A stretch of 64,000 nucleotides of DNA from Bradyrhizobium sp. 1(2017). Its GTDB lineage: Bacteria; Pseudomonadota; Alphaproteobacteria; Rhizobiales; Xanthobacteraceae. Below are positions 42,087 to 51,031 of the stretch, in pieces. The DNA lies in NCBI RefSeq assembly GCF_011602485.2, contig NZ_CP050022.2, forward strand, positions 1,446,001 through 1,510,000. Direction: 5' to 3'. The notes under the pieces were generated by a model. It ran no database searches, was not told the DNA's origin, and worked only from the letters and a program-made list of their open reading frames with translations. The first letter of the stretch is position 1. Each line of letters begins with the position of its first letter. A program made the position numbers and the translations under genes.

Positions 42087-43477
42087 GAACGCTTCTCCTC
42101 GGGCTTGGCGGCCGCGGTGTCCTTGATCAGATAGCCCGTCACCGAGCGCTTCTTCTCGAGCCATTTCTGCGCAGCCGCGCGAACCTGCTCGGCCGTGACC
42201 GCGCGGATGCGGTCGGGCCAGCTCCTGATGTCCTCGATCGACAGGCCCGTGGTCAGCGCGCCGCCATACCAGCGTGCCAGCACCGCCTGGTTGTCCTGGG
42301 CGTAGATCGCTTCCGCAATGAGCTGGGTCTTGACGCGCTCCAGATCCTCGGCGCGGATCGGGTTCTGCGCGACATTGGCGATCACGCCATCGACCGCCTG
42401 CTCGATCTCGGCGAAGCTGACGCCGGGCTTCGGCGCGGCCGAGACGGCAAACTGGGTCGGGTCGAGCGAGATGCTGGAATAGCTGGCGTTGGCGGAGACC
42501 GCGAGCGGCTTGTCGACGACGAGGGCGCGGTAGAGATAGGAATTGCTGCCGCTGCCCATCAGCTGCGCGAGCACGTCGAGGGCCGCGCTCTCGCCGGCCG
42601 CAGCCGTGGTGGCGGAGGGCACGAGATAATAGCGCCGCATGCTCGGTTGCTCGACGCGCGGGTCGGCGAGCGTGACGGTGCGCGGCGCGGCCGGCTCCGG
42701 CTCCTGCGGACGCACGCGACGAGCGGGAATGGCGGGCTGCGCCGGGATGGAGCCGAAATTGCGCTCGACCAGCGGGCGTACCTCGGCGGCGTCGACATCG
42801 CCGGCGATCACCAGGATCGCGTTGTTCGGCGCGTAGAAGCGACGGTAGAAGGCGAGCGCATCCTCGCGATCGAGCTTCTCGATCTCCTGGTGCCAGCCGA
42901 TCACCGGCCGGCCATAGGGATGATTGAGATAGAGCGCGGCCATGATCTGCTCGTTCAGCCGCGCGTCCGGATTGTTGGCGACGCGCATGTTGTACTCTTC
43001 GAGCACGACGTCGCGTTCGGGCAGCACATTCTCGTCCTTGAGGACGAGGCCGGTCATGCGGTCCGCCTCGAACTCCATCATCGTCGGCAGCTGCTCTTTC
43101 GGCACACGCTGGTAGTAGTTGGTGTAGTCGACCGAGGTCGAGGCATTCTCGTTGCCGCCGACGCGGAGCACGGTCTGGGAGAATTCACCGGCCGGATGCT
43201 TCGATGTGCCCTTGAACATCAGGTGCTCGAGGAAGTGCGCGAGCCCGGATTTGCCCGGCGTCTCGTCGGCCGAGCCGACCTTGTACCAGATCATCTCCGT
43301 GACCACGGGCGTGCGGTGATCCGGGATCACCACGACCTGCATGCCGTTGCTGAGCGTGAAGCTGGCGGGCGGAGCCGATGTGACCGTGGTCTGGGCGAGG
43401 GACGCGCCAGCCGTCAGGACACTCGTCGAAAGCAGCGCGGCGAGGAGGCAGGCAGCCGATCGGTATGAGGACATCAT
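42083..43477 (-). CDS. M16 family zinc metallopeptidase (catalytic subunit), secreted
   Basis: The 464-residue product has a signal peptide (MMSSYRSAACLLAALLSTSVLTAGASLA) and the inverted zinc motif HFLEH (in KSGLAHFLEHLMFKGT), with the third ligand expected in ERDVVLEEYNMRVANNP. Other blocks are SNGMQVVVIPDHRTPVVTEM and GGNENASTSVDYTNYYQ. It is followed without a gap by the non-catalytic partner. The M at 43477 (a double ATG) begins a plausible signal peptide; a longer frame would add an unrelated basic stretch. Confidence 0.92.
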   Translation of the reverse strand: MMSSYRSAACLLAALLSTSVLTAGASLAQTTVTSAPPASFTLSNGMQVVVIPDHRTPVVTEMIWYKVGSADETPGKSGLAHFLEHLMFKGTSKHPAGEFSQTVLRVGGNENASTSVDYTNYYQRVPKEQLPTMMEFEADRMTGLVLKDENVLPERDVVLEEYNMRVANNPDARLNEQIMAALYLNHPYGRPVIGWHQEIEKLDREDALAFYRRFYAPNNAILVIAGDVDAAEVRPLVERNFGSIPAQPAIPARRVRPQEPEPAAPRTVTLADPRVEQPSMRRYYLVPSATTAAAGESAALDVLAQLMGSGSNSYLYRALVVDKPLAVSANASYSSISLDPTQFAVSAAPKPGVSFAEIEQAVDGVIANVAQNPIRAEDLERVKTQLIAEAIYAQDNQAVLARWYGGALTTGLSIEDIRSWPDRIRAVTAEQVRAAAQKWLEKKRSVTGYLIKDTAAAKPEEKRS

Positions 43478-43699
43478 GATCCCTAATGAAAGATCCCTGT
43501 TGAAAGGCCGAGGTCCGGATGTCCGGCTCGGAAGCACGCGGCATGGTACACCGCGCGGCTGAGGCTTCGCGTCACGAAGCAGAGAACCCAACGCGTAGGC
43601 AAGTTACTGATAAGCAATTTAAGGACCGCGGCCGGCGTGCACGAGTCGCCGGCGAAGGGGTCGCCTCTGTCAGGATGTCGCGGTGCGACAGGAAAGTTA

Positions 43700-44416
43700 T
43701 TATTCCTTGTCCTTGCCCGACATGATGTCGAAATAGGTCCGTCGCGACTTGTCCGGGCCGGCGCCATAGGCGTAGTTCGGCGACGGCGTCTGATAGCCGG
43801 GCGGGGGCTCGACCAGCGACTGACGCGGCGGCTCGCTGGTGAATTTCGCCTCTTCGGAGCTGTTGCCCTTGAACATGTTCCACAGACCGCCCGTGTAGCC
43901 GAGCTCAGCCGGCATCAGCGACGGATTGGCGTTGGTGCCCGGTTGGATCGGGTCATTGCTCGTGCGAGGCGCTGCGGCGACCTCGCCGGCCTTCATCTCC
44001 GCCGGCGTCAGAGGCCGGGCGGCCTGCCAGTTCTCCGTTGCCTTGGTGGCCTTCTTACGCGCGGCAATGGCTTCCTTGCGGCGCTTCTCCTCGGGGTCCT
44101 TGGGCCAATTCGGTGCATTCTTGGCCTCGGTCGCGGGCGGCGGCAGGTCGAGCTTGGGCGGCACCACCAGCGGCGAGCGCTCGCGGTATTCGATGCCCTT
44201 CTTCTCCATGCTCTTGGCGCCGATGCCGGACATCAGATTGTCGATGAGCTTCTCTTCGAAGGTCATGTCGTCGTCTTCATCGTCGTCACCGGCGCGGGCG
44301 GCGCCAGTCGACATGACGAGACCAATGCCGAGCACGACGGCGGAGAATTTCAATGCCCGCCAGAACCCCGATTGGGGGTCTCGCACCATCGAACCGCTGG
44401 TCTTCGAGCTGCGCAT
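43700..44416 (-). CDS. hypothetical protein, exported or membrane-anchored, acidic
   Basis: The 238-residue product has a hydrophobic segment near residues 18-38 (FWRALKFSAVVLGIGLVMSTGAARA), then an acidic run (GDDDEDDDMTFEEKLIDNLMSGIG), a Lys/Ala-rich coil (EEKRRKEAIAARKKATKATENWQAARP), and a Pro-rich C-terminus. The acidic/basic layout suits a periplasmic or envelope protein. GGAACAGG precedes the chosen ATG. I do not recognise a named family. It is leftward, like the M16 pair and lspA, between which it sits. Confidence 0.75.
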   Translation of the reverse strand: MRSSKTSGSMVRDPQSGFWRALKFSAVVLGIGLVMSTGAARAGDDDEDDDMTFEEKLIDNLMSGIGAKSMEKKGIEYRERSPLVVPPKLDLPPPATEAKNAPNWPKDPEEKRRKEAIAARKKATKATENWQAARPLTPAEMKAGEVAAAPRTSNDPIQPGTNANPSLMPAELGYTGGLWNMFKGNSSEEAKFTSEPPRQSLVEPPPGYQTPSPNYAYGAGPDKSRRTYFDIMSGKDKE

Positions 44417-44510
44417 CACTGTACCTGTTCCATATTGTGGCAGATTGCCGATCAAACGCGGCCTGACCCTGGCAAAAGCGGGTTCCACCTGCCGGTCGTA
44501 TCGGCCGGGA

Positions 44511-45005
44511 TCAGGGCGCTTTTGCGGCGGGTACCCCCAGGAAGGAATCATACAATAGCGCCGCCACACCAGCAACGATCGCCACGTCCGCGAGGTTAAA
44601 CACATACCAATTATAGGTCTTTCCGCCGATCTCGATGTGGAACAGCGCAAAATCCACCACCGCACCATAGGCCAGGCGGTCGATGCCATTGCCGATGGCG
44701 CCGCCGATGATCAGGCCGAGGGCGATGGTGGCAAGGAGGGTGTGCGAGCGGGCCATCCAGATCGCCAGCGCGACCACCGCGATACCTTTAACCGCCATCA
44801 GCGCGAGCTGCGCAGCCTGGCTATCGTTCTGGAGCCAGCCGAAGCTGATGCCGATATTCCAGGCCAGCACCAGGTCGAAGAACGGCGTCACCCTGACCGC
44901 GCCGCGGTGGGCGAGGTCGAACACGTTCAGCAGCCAGAGCTTCGAGGCCTGGTCCAGGACGAGCGTGACCAGGGCGGAGAGGATGCCGGCGCGGAGCGGG
45001 GTCAT
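44511..45005 (-). CDS. lspA: signal peptidase II LspA
   Basis: LspA cleaves lipoprotein signal peptides in the inner membrane. The 164-residue product has four hydrophobic segments and the two Asp motifs: GNGIDRLAYGAVVDF (D118) and FNLADVAI (D140), which match D123 and D141 of E. coli LspA. The start is placed at MTPLRAGILS (45005); an upstream extension would read into the palindromic repeat. It follows ileS, as in most proteobacteria, but a family C palindrome separates the two here. Confidence 0.93.
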   Translation of the reverse strand: MTPLRAGILSALVTLVLDQASKLWLLNVFDLAHRGAVRVTPFFDLVLAWNIGISFGWLQNDSQAAQLALMAVKGIAVVALAIWMARSHTLLATIALGLIIGGAIGNGIDRLAYGAVVDFALFHIEIGGKTYNWYVFNLADVAIVAGVAALLYDSFLGVPAAKAP

Positions 45006-45032
45006 ACCGGGAGGCCCGCCAAAAACACCGCT

Positions 45033-45157
45033 GTCGTCCCGGCGGAGGCCGGGACCCATACGCTGCGGCGGATGTCGTTTGGGGGATTCGTGGTCATCAG
45101 CCTTCGCGACAATGAGCTGCGGTGGTTATGGGTCCCCCGGCCCTCCGCCGGGACGAC
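45033..45157. repeat. dispersed palindromic repeat, family C copy 2
   Basis: The left arm GTCGTCCCGGCGGAGGCCGG...CCCATA and a near-complementary right arm (one extra CC) enclose about 65 bases. It is a diverged relative of the element at 36234-36365. It lies inside the ileS-lspA gap, so it may modulate transcription between two genes usually co-transcribed. Confidence 0.8.
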
Positions 45158-45163
45158 GGTAGA

Positions 45164-48100
45164 CTAGACGCCCACCCCCAGCGCCTTCCATTCGCGCAGC
45201 GCCTGGGCATCGCGTGGGGTGACGTCGGGATATTCGGGGTCTTCACCGACCATCGGTGAGATCTTCCAGGAGCGGGCGCATTTGGTGCCGACCGCCTTCT
45301 CGACGATAACAGCGACGCCGGGCACGGCATCGAGACGGAACGCGGAAGCCGGTGCCTCGCCCTCGCGGACCTCGTAGTTCGAGGTGATGCAGACCTCGGC
45401 GAGATCGACGTCGAACAGGGTCATCAGCATCCCGCGGTCTGCGACATAGATCACCGGCGAGGCCTCAAGCGACGAGCCGATGTTCTTCGCGGCGCGCTCC
45501 AGCTCCAGCGCCCCGGTGACGACGCGGCGCACATTGCGGATCGTCTCCCACTTCGCGGCGAGCTTGTCGTCGCGAAGCTGTTCGAGATCGTTTGGAAACA
45601 GCGTCAAATGCACCGAGGGCTCGGCGCTGGGCCGGAACATCCGCCACGCTTCGTCGGTGGTGAAGCTCAGGATCGGCGCCAGCCATTTCAGGAGCGCGTC
45701 GCACACGGTCTCGATCGTGGTGAGCGCCGCCTTGCGCGCCACCGAGGACGGCGGATCGCAATACAGCGTGTCCTTGCGGATATCGAAATAGAACGCCGAC
45801 AGCTCGGAATTCATGAAGGCCGAGAGGCTCGCGACCACGGTCTTGTAGTCGAAGGCGGCATAGGCCTTGCGAATGGTCTCGGCATGGCCGGCGAGCTCGT
45901 GCAGCATCAAGCGCTCGAGCTCGGGCATCTCGGCATAGGCGACCTTCTCGCTCGCCTTGAAATGATGCAGCGTGCCGAGCATCCAGCGGATCGAGTTGCG
46001 CAGCTTGCGATAGGTCTCGATGGTGTTCTTCAGGATCTCCGGGCCGATGCGCTGGTCGTCGGCATAGTCGGTGGCGCAGACCCACAGGCGCAGGATGTCG
46101 GCGCCCGAATCCTTGATCACCTTCTGCGGCTCGACGGTGTTGCCGAGCGACTTCGACATCTTGCGGCCGTTCTCGTCGAGCGTGAAGCCGTGGGTCAGCA
46201 CGACGTCGTAGGGCGCGCGGCCCCGCGTGCCCGCGCTTTCCAGCAGAGAGGAGTGGAACCAGCCGCGATGCTGGTCGCTGCCTTCCAGATACATCACGGT
46301 GTCGTTGCCGCCGTCGATCTTGCGGACGATGTTGCCGAGCTGCGGGAAGTTCTGGCGATCCTCAAGCACGAAGGCGTGGGTGGAGCCGGAATCGAACCAG
46401 ACGTCGCAGATGTCGTCGACCTTCTTCCAGTCCTCACTCGCCCGGGATCCGAGGAAGCGCTCGCGGGCGCCCTCCATGTACCAGGCGTCGGCGCCTTCCT
46501 CCATGAAGGCCTCGGTGATGCGCTGATTGACGATCTCGTCCTGCAGGATCTCGGCCGAGCCGTCGCCCTTCTCGCGCACGAACACGGCGATCGGCACGCC
46601 CCAGGCGCGCTGGCGCGAGATCACCCAGTCCGGGCGGTTGGCGATCATGCCGTTGATGCGGTTCTCGCCCGCGGGCGGCACCCATTGCGTCACCGAGATC
46701 GCGTGCAGCGCGCGGGCGCGCAGCGTGTCGCCTTTCTTGGCCTGGCCGTTCTCGCTGATGTCCTTGTCCATCGCGATGAACCATTGCGGCGTGTTGCGGA
46801 AGATCACCGGCTTCTTCGAGCGCCAGGAATGCGGATATTGGTGCTTCAGCCGGCCGCGCGCGAGCAGCATGCCTTTCTCGACGAGCGCCTTGATCACGGC
46901 CTCGTTGGCATCGCCCTTCTCGCCCTTGTCGTTGAGCACGCGTTTTCCCGTGAAGCCGGGGGCCTGCGCGGTGTAGGCGCCGTTCTCGTCGACGGTGTAG
47001 GGGATCGTGGTGTTGATGCCGCGTGCGTCGAGCTCGCGGGCACTCGTCATCCAGACATCGAAGTCCTCGCGGCCATGGCCGGGTGCGGTGTGCACGAAGC
47101 CGGTGCCGGTGTCGTCGGTGACGTGGTCGCCGGCTAGCAGCGGCACGATGAAGTCGTAGCCGCCGGCAATGCCCTTCAGCGGATGCGCACATTCGACCGC
47201 ATCCAGGGTATCGCCGGGGATGTCGCGCACCTTCTCGTAGGACGTGACGCGCGCCTGCTTGAACACATCCGCGGCCAGCGCTTCGGCCAAGATCAGGAGG
47301 TCGCCGGTCTTCGTCCAATTGTCCGCAGGCGCATCCGTCACCTTGTAGAGGCCGTAGGCGATCTTCGGCGAGAAGGAGATCGCGCGGTTGCCGGGCAGCG
47401 TCCAGGGCGTGGTGGTCCAGATCACGACGCTGGCGGAAGCGAGCGCGCCATGCGCGGGCGAGGTGATCGGGAATTTCACCCAGACCATGTCGGAGGTGTA
47501 GTCCTCGTACTCGACCTCGGCTTCCGCGAGCGCGGTCTTCTCGACCACGCTCCACATCACCGGCTTGGAGCCGCGATAGAGCGTGCCATTGGCCGCGAAT
47601 TTCATCAGCTCCCGCGCGATCTGCGCCTCGGCCGGGTAGGTCATGGTCTGATAGGGATGATCCCAGTCGCCGATGATGCCGAGGCGCTTGAACTCCTCGC
47701 GCTGCACGTTGATCCAGTGCGTTGCATAGGCGCGGCACTCCTTGCGGAACGCCACCATCGCGGCGGAGTCGCGGAAGTCGGGTTTCTGCTTGCCTTTGGA
47801 GCGGTAGTTCTCCTCCTCGATCTTCCATTCGATCGGCAGGCCGTGGCAGTCCCAGCCGGGCACGTAGTTGGAATCGAAGCCGAGCATCTGCTGGCTCTTG
47901 GTCACGACGTCCTTGAGGATCTTGTTCAGGGCGTGCCCGATATGGATGTTGCCGTTGGCATAGGGCGGGCCGTCATGCAGCACGAATTTGGCGCGGCCCC
48001 GGGCATCCTGACGTAGCTTGTCGTAGAGGCCGATATCGTTCCAGTATTTCAAAAGCTCTGGCTCGCGCTGCGGCAGGCCGGCGCGCATCGGGAATTCGGT

Positions 48101-48172
48101 CTGCGGCAGGAACAGGGTTTTCGAATAGTCTTTGGCTTCAGACTTTTGGGACGTTTGCGGCTTTTCGGACAT
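45164..48172 (-). CDS. ileS: isoleucyl-tRNA synthetase
   Basis: Charges tRNA-Ile in the cytoplasm. The 1002-residue product is a typical bacterial class I enzyme: the HIGH-type motif in [35 protein letters not shown], the editing-domain block [16 protein letters not shown] and [16 protein letters not shown] sequence ([13 protein letters not shown]), and KMSKS ([16 protein letters not shown]). It follows ribF on the same strand; this ribF-ileS-lspA order is conserved in proteobacteria. Confidence 0.97.
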   Translation of the reverse strand: MSEKPQTSQKSEAKDYSKTLFLPQTEFPMRAGLPQREPELLKYWNDIGLYDKLRQDARGRAKFVLHDGPPYANGNIHIGHALNKILKDVVTKSQQMLGFDSNYVPGWDCHGLPIEWKIEEENYRSKGKQKPDFRDSAAMVAFRKECRAYATHWINVQREEFKRLGIIGDWDHPYQTMTYPAEAQIARELMKFAANGTLYRGSKPVMWSVVEKTALAEAEVEYEDYTSDMVWVKFPITSPAHGALASASVVIWTTTPWTLPGNRAISFSPKIAYGLYKVTDAPADNWTKTGDLLILAEALAADVFKQARVTSYEKVRDIPGDTLDAVECAHPLKGIAGGYDFIVPLLAGDHVTDDTGTGFVHTAPGHGREDFDVWMTSARELDARGINTTIPYTVDENGAYTAQAPGFTGKRVLNDKGEKGDANEAVIKALVEKGMLLARGRLKHQYPHSWRSKKPVIFRNTPQWFIAMDKDISENGQAKKGDTLRARALHAISVTQWVPPAGENRINGMIANRPDWVISRQRAWGVPIAVFVREKGDGSAEILQDEIVNQRITEAFMEEGADAWYMEGARERFLGSRASEDWKKVDDICDVWFDSGSTHAFVLEDRQNFPQLGNIVRKIDGGNDTVMYLEGSDQHRGWFHSSLLESAGTRGRAPYDVVLTHGFTLDENGRKMSKSLGNTVEPQKVIKDSGADILRLWVCATDYADDQRIGPEILKNTIETYRKLRNSIRWMLGTLHHFKASEKVAYAEMPELERLMLHELAGHAETIRKAYAAFDYKTVVASLSAFMNSELSAFYFDIRKDTLYCDPPSSVARKAALTTIETVCDALLKWLAPILSFTTDEAWRMFRPSAEPSVHLTLFPNDLEQLRDDKLAAKWETIRNVRRVVTGALELERAAKNIGSSLEASPVIYVADRGMLMTLFDVDLAEVCITSNYEVREGEAPASAFRLDAVPGVAVIVEKAVGTKCARSWKISPMVGEDPEYPDVTPRDAQALREWKALGVGV

Positions 48173-48377
48173 GAGGCTGACTGGCTCGGAAGGGCGCGGA
48201 AAAACGGATGGCGATACGGAATCGCGGGGTGAAACGACACAATCCCGGTCTTGCGCCGAGCCCCTGGGCTCAGGCGGAAGCCGGGCCGCTAATCCCTATG
48301 ATGCGCCGCGCAAACATGGGTTCTCCATAGCAGGGGGCTCAGGGAAGCGCAAAGGTCCGGGAGGCCCGCTTTCGGGC

Positions 48378-49361
48378 TCAATCGATGGTCCCGAGCCGCG
48401 GAAACGCGTCCGGGGCGGCGGCCAGCATGGCGCGGGCGCGGGCGGAATCGTCGTCCATCTGGCGGATCAGGGCCTCGAGGCTTTCGAATTTCAGCTCTTC
48501 GCGGATGAAGCCGATGAAGGCGCAGTCGAGCGCCTGCCCGTAGAGATCGCCCTTGAAGTCGAACAGGAAGATTTCGAGCAGCGGTGCGCCATTGTCGAAG
48601 GTCGGGCGGCGGCCAAAACTTGCCACGCCATCGAGGCGCACCTGGTCCTTTCCTTGGCCGCGGCCGACCCGTACGGCGTAGATCCCGTGCTTCAGGCCGC
48701 AATTGGCGTCCAGGCGGATATTCGCGGTGGGATAGCCGAGGTCGCGGCCCCGTTTCTCGCCATGGATCACCTCGCCGGTGATGAACCAGGGGGCACCCAG
48801 CATGGTGGTGGCCTCATCCAGCTGGCCCTCGGCGAGGGCGATCCGGATCGCGCTGGAGGAGACCGGCCGCTCGTCGATATCGACATGCGCCTGCACGTCG
48901 ACCTCGATCCCGAGCCGGGGCGCCTCGTTGACCAGCAAGCTCGGCGAGCCGACGCGACCCTTGCCGAAATGGAAGTCGTAGCCGACGGCGATGCCGCTGA
49001 CGCCGAGGCGGCCGATCAGGTCATGGTGAATGAAATCCTGCGCGCTGGTTCCGGCGCGCGCCTTGTCGAAGGTCATGACCACGGCGCCGGCAAGCCCGGT
49101 GCCGGCGAGAAGCCGCAGCTTGGCCGGCTCGTCCGTCAGGCGGAATTGCGGGGTGTTGGGGCTGAAAAAGCGCCGCGGATGGGGCTCGAAGGTCAGGGCC
49201 AGGGCAGGGCGGCCATGCGCCCGGCCCATTTCCAGGGCGGCCGCGATCACGGCGCGATGGCCCAGATGAACGCCGTCGAAATTGCCCATGGCGACCACGG
49301 CGCCCCTCGGAATCGCGGAGTCCGGCGTGGTGTCGCGGATTACGGTAAAATGCGGAGCCAT
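48378..49361 (-). CDS. ribF: bifunctional riboflavin kinase/FAD synthetase RibF
   Basis: RibF makes FMN and FAD. The 327-residue product has an N-terminal nucleotidyltransferase domain (AMGNFDGVHLGHRAVI, the HxGH-type site, and LTFEPHPRRFF) and a C-terminal riboflavin kinase domain (GEKRGRDLGYPTANIRLDANC, VASFGRRPTFDNGAPLLEIFLFDFKGDLYG). The ATG at 49361 begins MAPHFTVIRDT. The gap to ileS is about 205 bases and holds nothing recognisable. A CheY gene starts divergently 227 bases away. Confidence 0.94.
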   Translation of the reverse strand: MAPHFTVIRDTTPDSAIPRGAVVAMGNFDGVHLGHRAVIAAALEMGRAHGRPALALTFEPHPRRFFSPNTPQFRLTDEPAKLRLLAGTGLAGAVVMTFDKARAGTSAQDFIHHDLIGRLGVSGIAVGYDFHFGKGRVGSPSLLVNEAPRLGIEVDVQAHVDIDERPVSSSAIRIALAEGQLDEATTMLGAPWFITGEVIHGEKRGRDLGYPTANIRLDANCGLKHGIYAVRVGRGQGKDQVRLDGVASFGRRPTFDNGAPLLEIFLFDFKGDLYGQALDCAFIGFIREELKFESLEALIRQMDDDSARARAMLAAAPDAFPRLGTID

Positions 49362-49588
49362 CAGGGGAATTCTCGAAGCGGCAGGACCGGCCGGGACCGT
49401 GGCGCGACCGGCCGGATGAAGTCAAGCGGGAGGGTGTGACCGCGTCGGCCGCGATTTCATTCTGCCGGGCCGCCCCCAGTTAACGCGCTGTTTAACGCCT
49501 TGGTGCTAGTCCTTGAGCATGGAACCACCCGGCTCCGGCCCGGCAGGTCCGATCGTAATATTCCTGGGTATGCGTTGGGGGAGTCGAG

Positions 49589-49984
49589 ATGGCGGTTGAT
49601 TTGTCGATGCCGGTTCTGGTGGTGGATGACTACAGCACCATGATCCGCATCATCAGGAATCTGCTGAAGCAGCTTGGCTTCGAGAACATCGATGATGCCA
49701 GCGACGGTTCGGCCGCACTGAACAAGATGCGCGGCAAGAAATACGGGCTCGTGATCTCCGACTGGAACATGGAGCCGATGACGGGTTACGACCTGCTGCG
49801 CGAAGTGCGCGCGGATCCGAACCTCGCCACCACGCCCTTCATCATGATCACGGCCGAATCCAAGACCGAAAACGTGATCGCGGCCAAGAAGGCCGGTGTG
49901 AACAACTACATCGTCAAGCCGTTCAACGCGGCGACGCTGAAGACCAAGATCGAGGCGGTCTTCCCTGACATGGCGAGCGCGTAA
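49589..49984 (+). CDS. single-domain response regulator CheY
   Basis: The 131-residue product is a bare receiver domain: VLVVDDYSTMIRIIRNLLKQLGF with D13/D14, phospho-acceptor D58 in LVISDWNM, Thr in FIMITAES and Lys in YIVKPFN. Its close resemblance to chemotaxis CheY (IRNLLKQLGF, WNMEPMTGYDLL) favours a motor-binding role. GGGGGAG lies just before the ATG. It stands apart from any che operon. The CheZ at 581-1366 would be the matching phosphatase. Upstream, GTTAAC and TTTAAC (49480-49497) resemble a CtrA box but with an eight-base spacer. Confidence 0.9.
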   Translation: MAVDLSMPVLVVDDYSTMIRIIRNLLKQLGFENIDDASDGSAALNKMRGKKYGLVISDWNMEPMTGYDLLREVRADPNLATTPFIMITAESKTENVIAAKKAGVNNYIVKPFNAATLKTKIEAVFPDMASA

Positions 49985-50013
49985 AGCGATCGACGCCATT
50001 AGCTGAATTCGGA

Positions 50014-50041
50014 AGGCCCGGGCGCTCGTCCCGGGCTTTCT
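50014..50041 (+). terminator. intrinsic terminator after cheY
   Basis: The stem GCCCGGG/CCCGGGC around a seven-base loop is followed by TTTCTGTGTT, about 30 bases after the cheY stop. Confidence 0.75.
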
Positions 50042-50052
50042 GTGTTGGGAGT

Positions 50053-50151
50053 GTCATTCCGGGGCGCCCGAAGGGCGAACTATGGTGCGCAATTGCGCAC
50101 CTGAGAATCTCGAGATTCCGGGTTCGATGCTCCGCATCGCCCCGGAATGAC
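50053..50151. repeat. dispersed palindromic repeat, family A copy 2
   Basis: The outer arms GTCATTCCGGGGC and GCCCCGGAATGAC are as in copy 1 at 430-507, and the core GAATCTCGAGATTCCGGG is shared. This copy carries an extra perfect 18-base palindrome, GGTGCGCAATTGCGCACC, at 50084-50101, which copy 1 lacks. It lies between the cheY terminator and the convergent HAD gene. Confidence 0.85.
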
Positions 50152-50161
50152 GATTAAATCA

Positions 50162-51016
50162 CTACCACTTCAATTCGCGCATCAGCGCCTTCGGCGGGTG
50201 GCCGAACAACTCCATCACGGAGGCCGGGTCGAGCTGGTCGAGGCCCTCGAACTCCTCGGCATGGATGCCACGAGTGACGAACAGGCAGTCGATGCCGAAT
50301 TCGCGCGCGCCGGTGAGATCGGTGCGGACGGAATCGCCGATCGCCAGCACCTTCTTCCGATCGATCGGATGGCCCTGGCGTTCGCCGGCGAGCGCCATCG
50401 CGCGCTCATAGATCGGCCGGTGCGGCTTGCCGTAGAAGATCACCTCGCCGCCGAGCTCGCGATAAAGCTCCGCGATGGCCCCGGCGCAATAGATCAGCCG
50501 GTCGCCGCGCTCGACCACGATGTCGGGGTTGGCGCAGACCAGCGTCAGCTTGCGCTCGCGCGCCTTCAGCATCATGCCACGATAGTCTTCGGCGGTCTCG
50601 GTCTCATCGTCATAGAGGCCGGTGCAGACGATGTAATCGGCTTCCTCCAGCGGCGCGGTTTTCGCGTCGAGGCCGCGGTAGATCGAATTGTCGCGCTCGG
50701 GGCCGAGCCAGAACATCTTGCGGCCGGGATGCTCGGCGACATAGAGCCGGGTCAGGTCGCCCGACGAGACGATCGCGTCATAGGTCTCGTCGGCGACGCC
50801 GAGCTTGCGCAACTGGCGCTGTACGGAATCGGCCGGACGCGGCGCGTTGGTGATCAGGATCACGGTACCGCCGCGGCTGCGATAGGTGTGCAGCGCCTCG
50901 CAGGCTTCGGGGAAGGATTCGAGGCCGTTATGGACCACGCCCCAGATGTCGCTGAGCACGACGTCGATGCCGCCCACGAGCTCGCGCAGGCTTTGGACAA
51001 AATGCAGCGTGGTCAT
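50162..51016 (-). CDS. HAD-superfamily hydrolase (TIGR01459 type)
   Basis: The 284-residue product belongs to a HAD class IIA branch: motif I VLSDIWGVVHNG, motif II VILITNAPRP, motif III/IV GKPHRPIYERAMAL and VLAIGDSVRTDLTGAREFGIDCLFVTRG. In motif I the second Asp of the usual DxD is Trp (D-I-W), a feature of this subfamily that argues against plain phosphatase chemistry. Its start lies 15 bases after the stop of the EAL gene, so both are probably co-transcribed. In relatives the gene neighbours ribF. Substrate unknown. Confidence 0.88.
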   Translation of the reverse strand: MTTLHFVQSLRELVGGIDVVLSDIWGVVHNGLESFPEACEALHTYRSRGGTVILITNAPRPADSVQRQLRKLGVADETYDAIVSSGDLTRLYVAEHPGRKMFWLGPERDNSIYRGLDAKTAPLEEADYIVCTGLYDDETETAEDYRGMMLKARERKLTLVCANPDIVVERGDRLIYCAGAIAELYRELGGEVIFYGKPHRPIYERAMALAGERQGHPIDRKKVLAIGDSVRTDLTGAREFGIDCLFVTRGIHAEEFEGLDQLDPASVMELFGHPPKALMRELKW

Positions 51017-51031
51017 GATGCGTACGGCCGA

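Noticed and set aside
45608..47137. Rightward 509-codon frame inside ileS
   Set aside because: It is antisense to the conserved core of ileS, is rich in His/Arg/Asp/Val as such shadows are, and shows no family signature.
49480..49497. CtrA box upstream of the CheY gene
   Set aside because: The two TTAA half-sites are eight bases apart, one more than the consensus; kept only as a note in the cheY entry.
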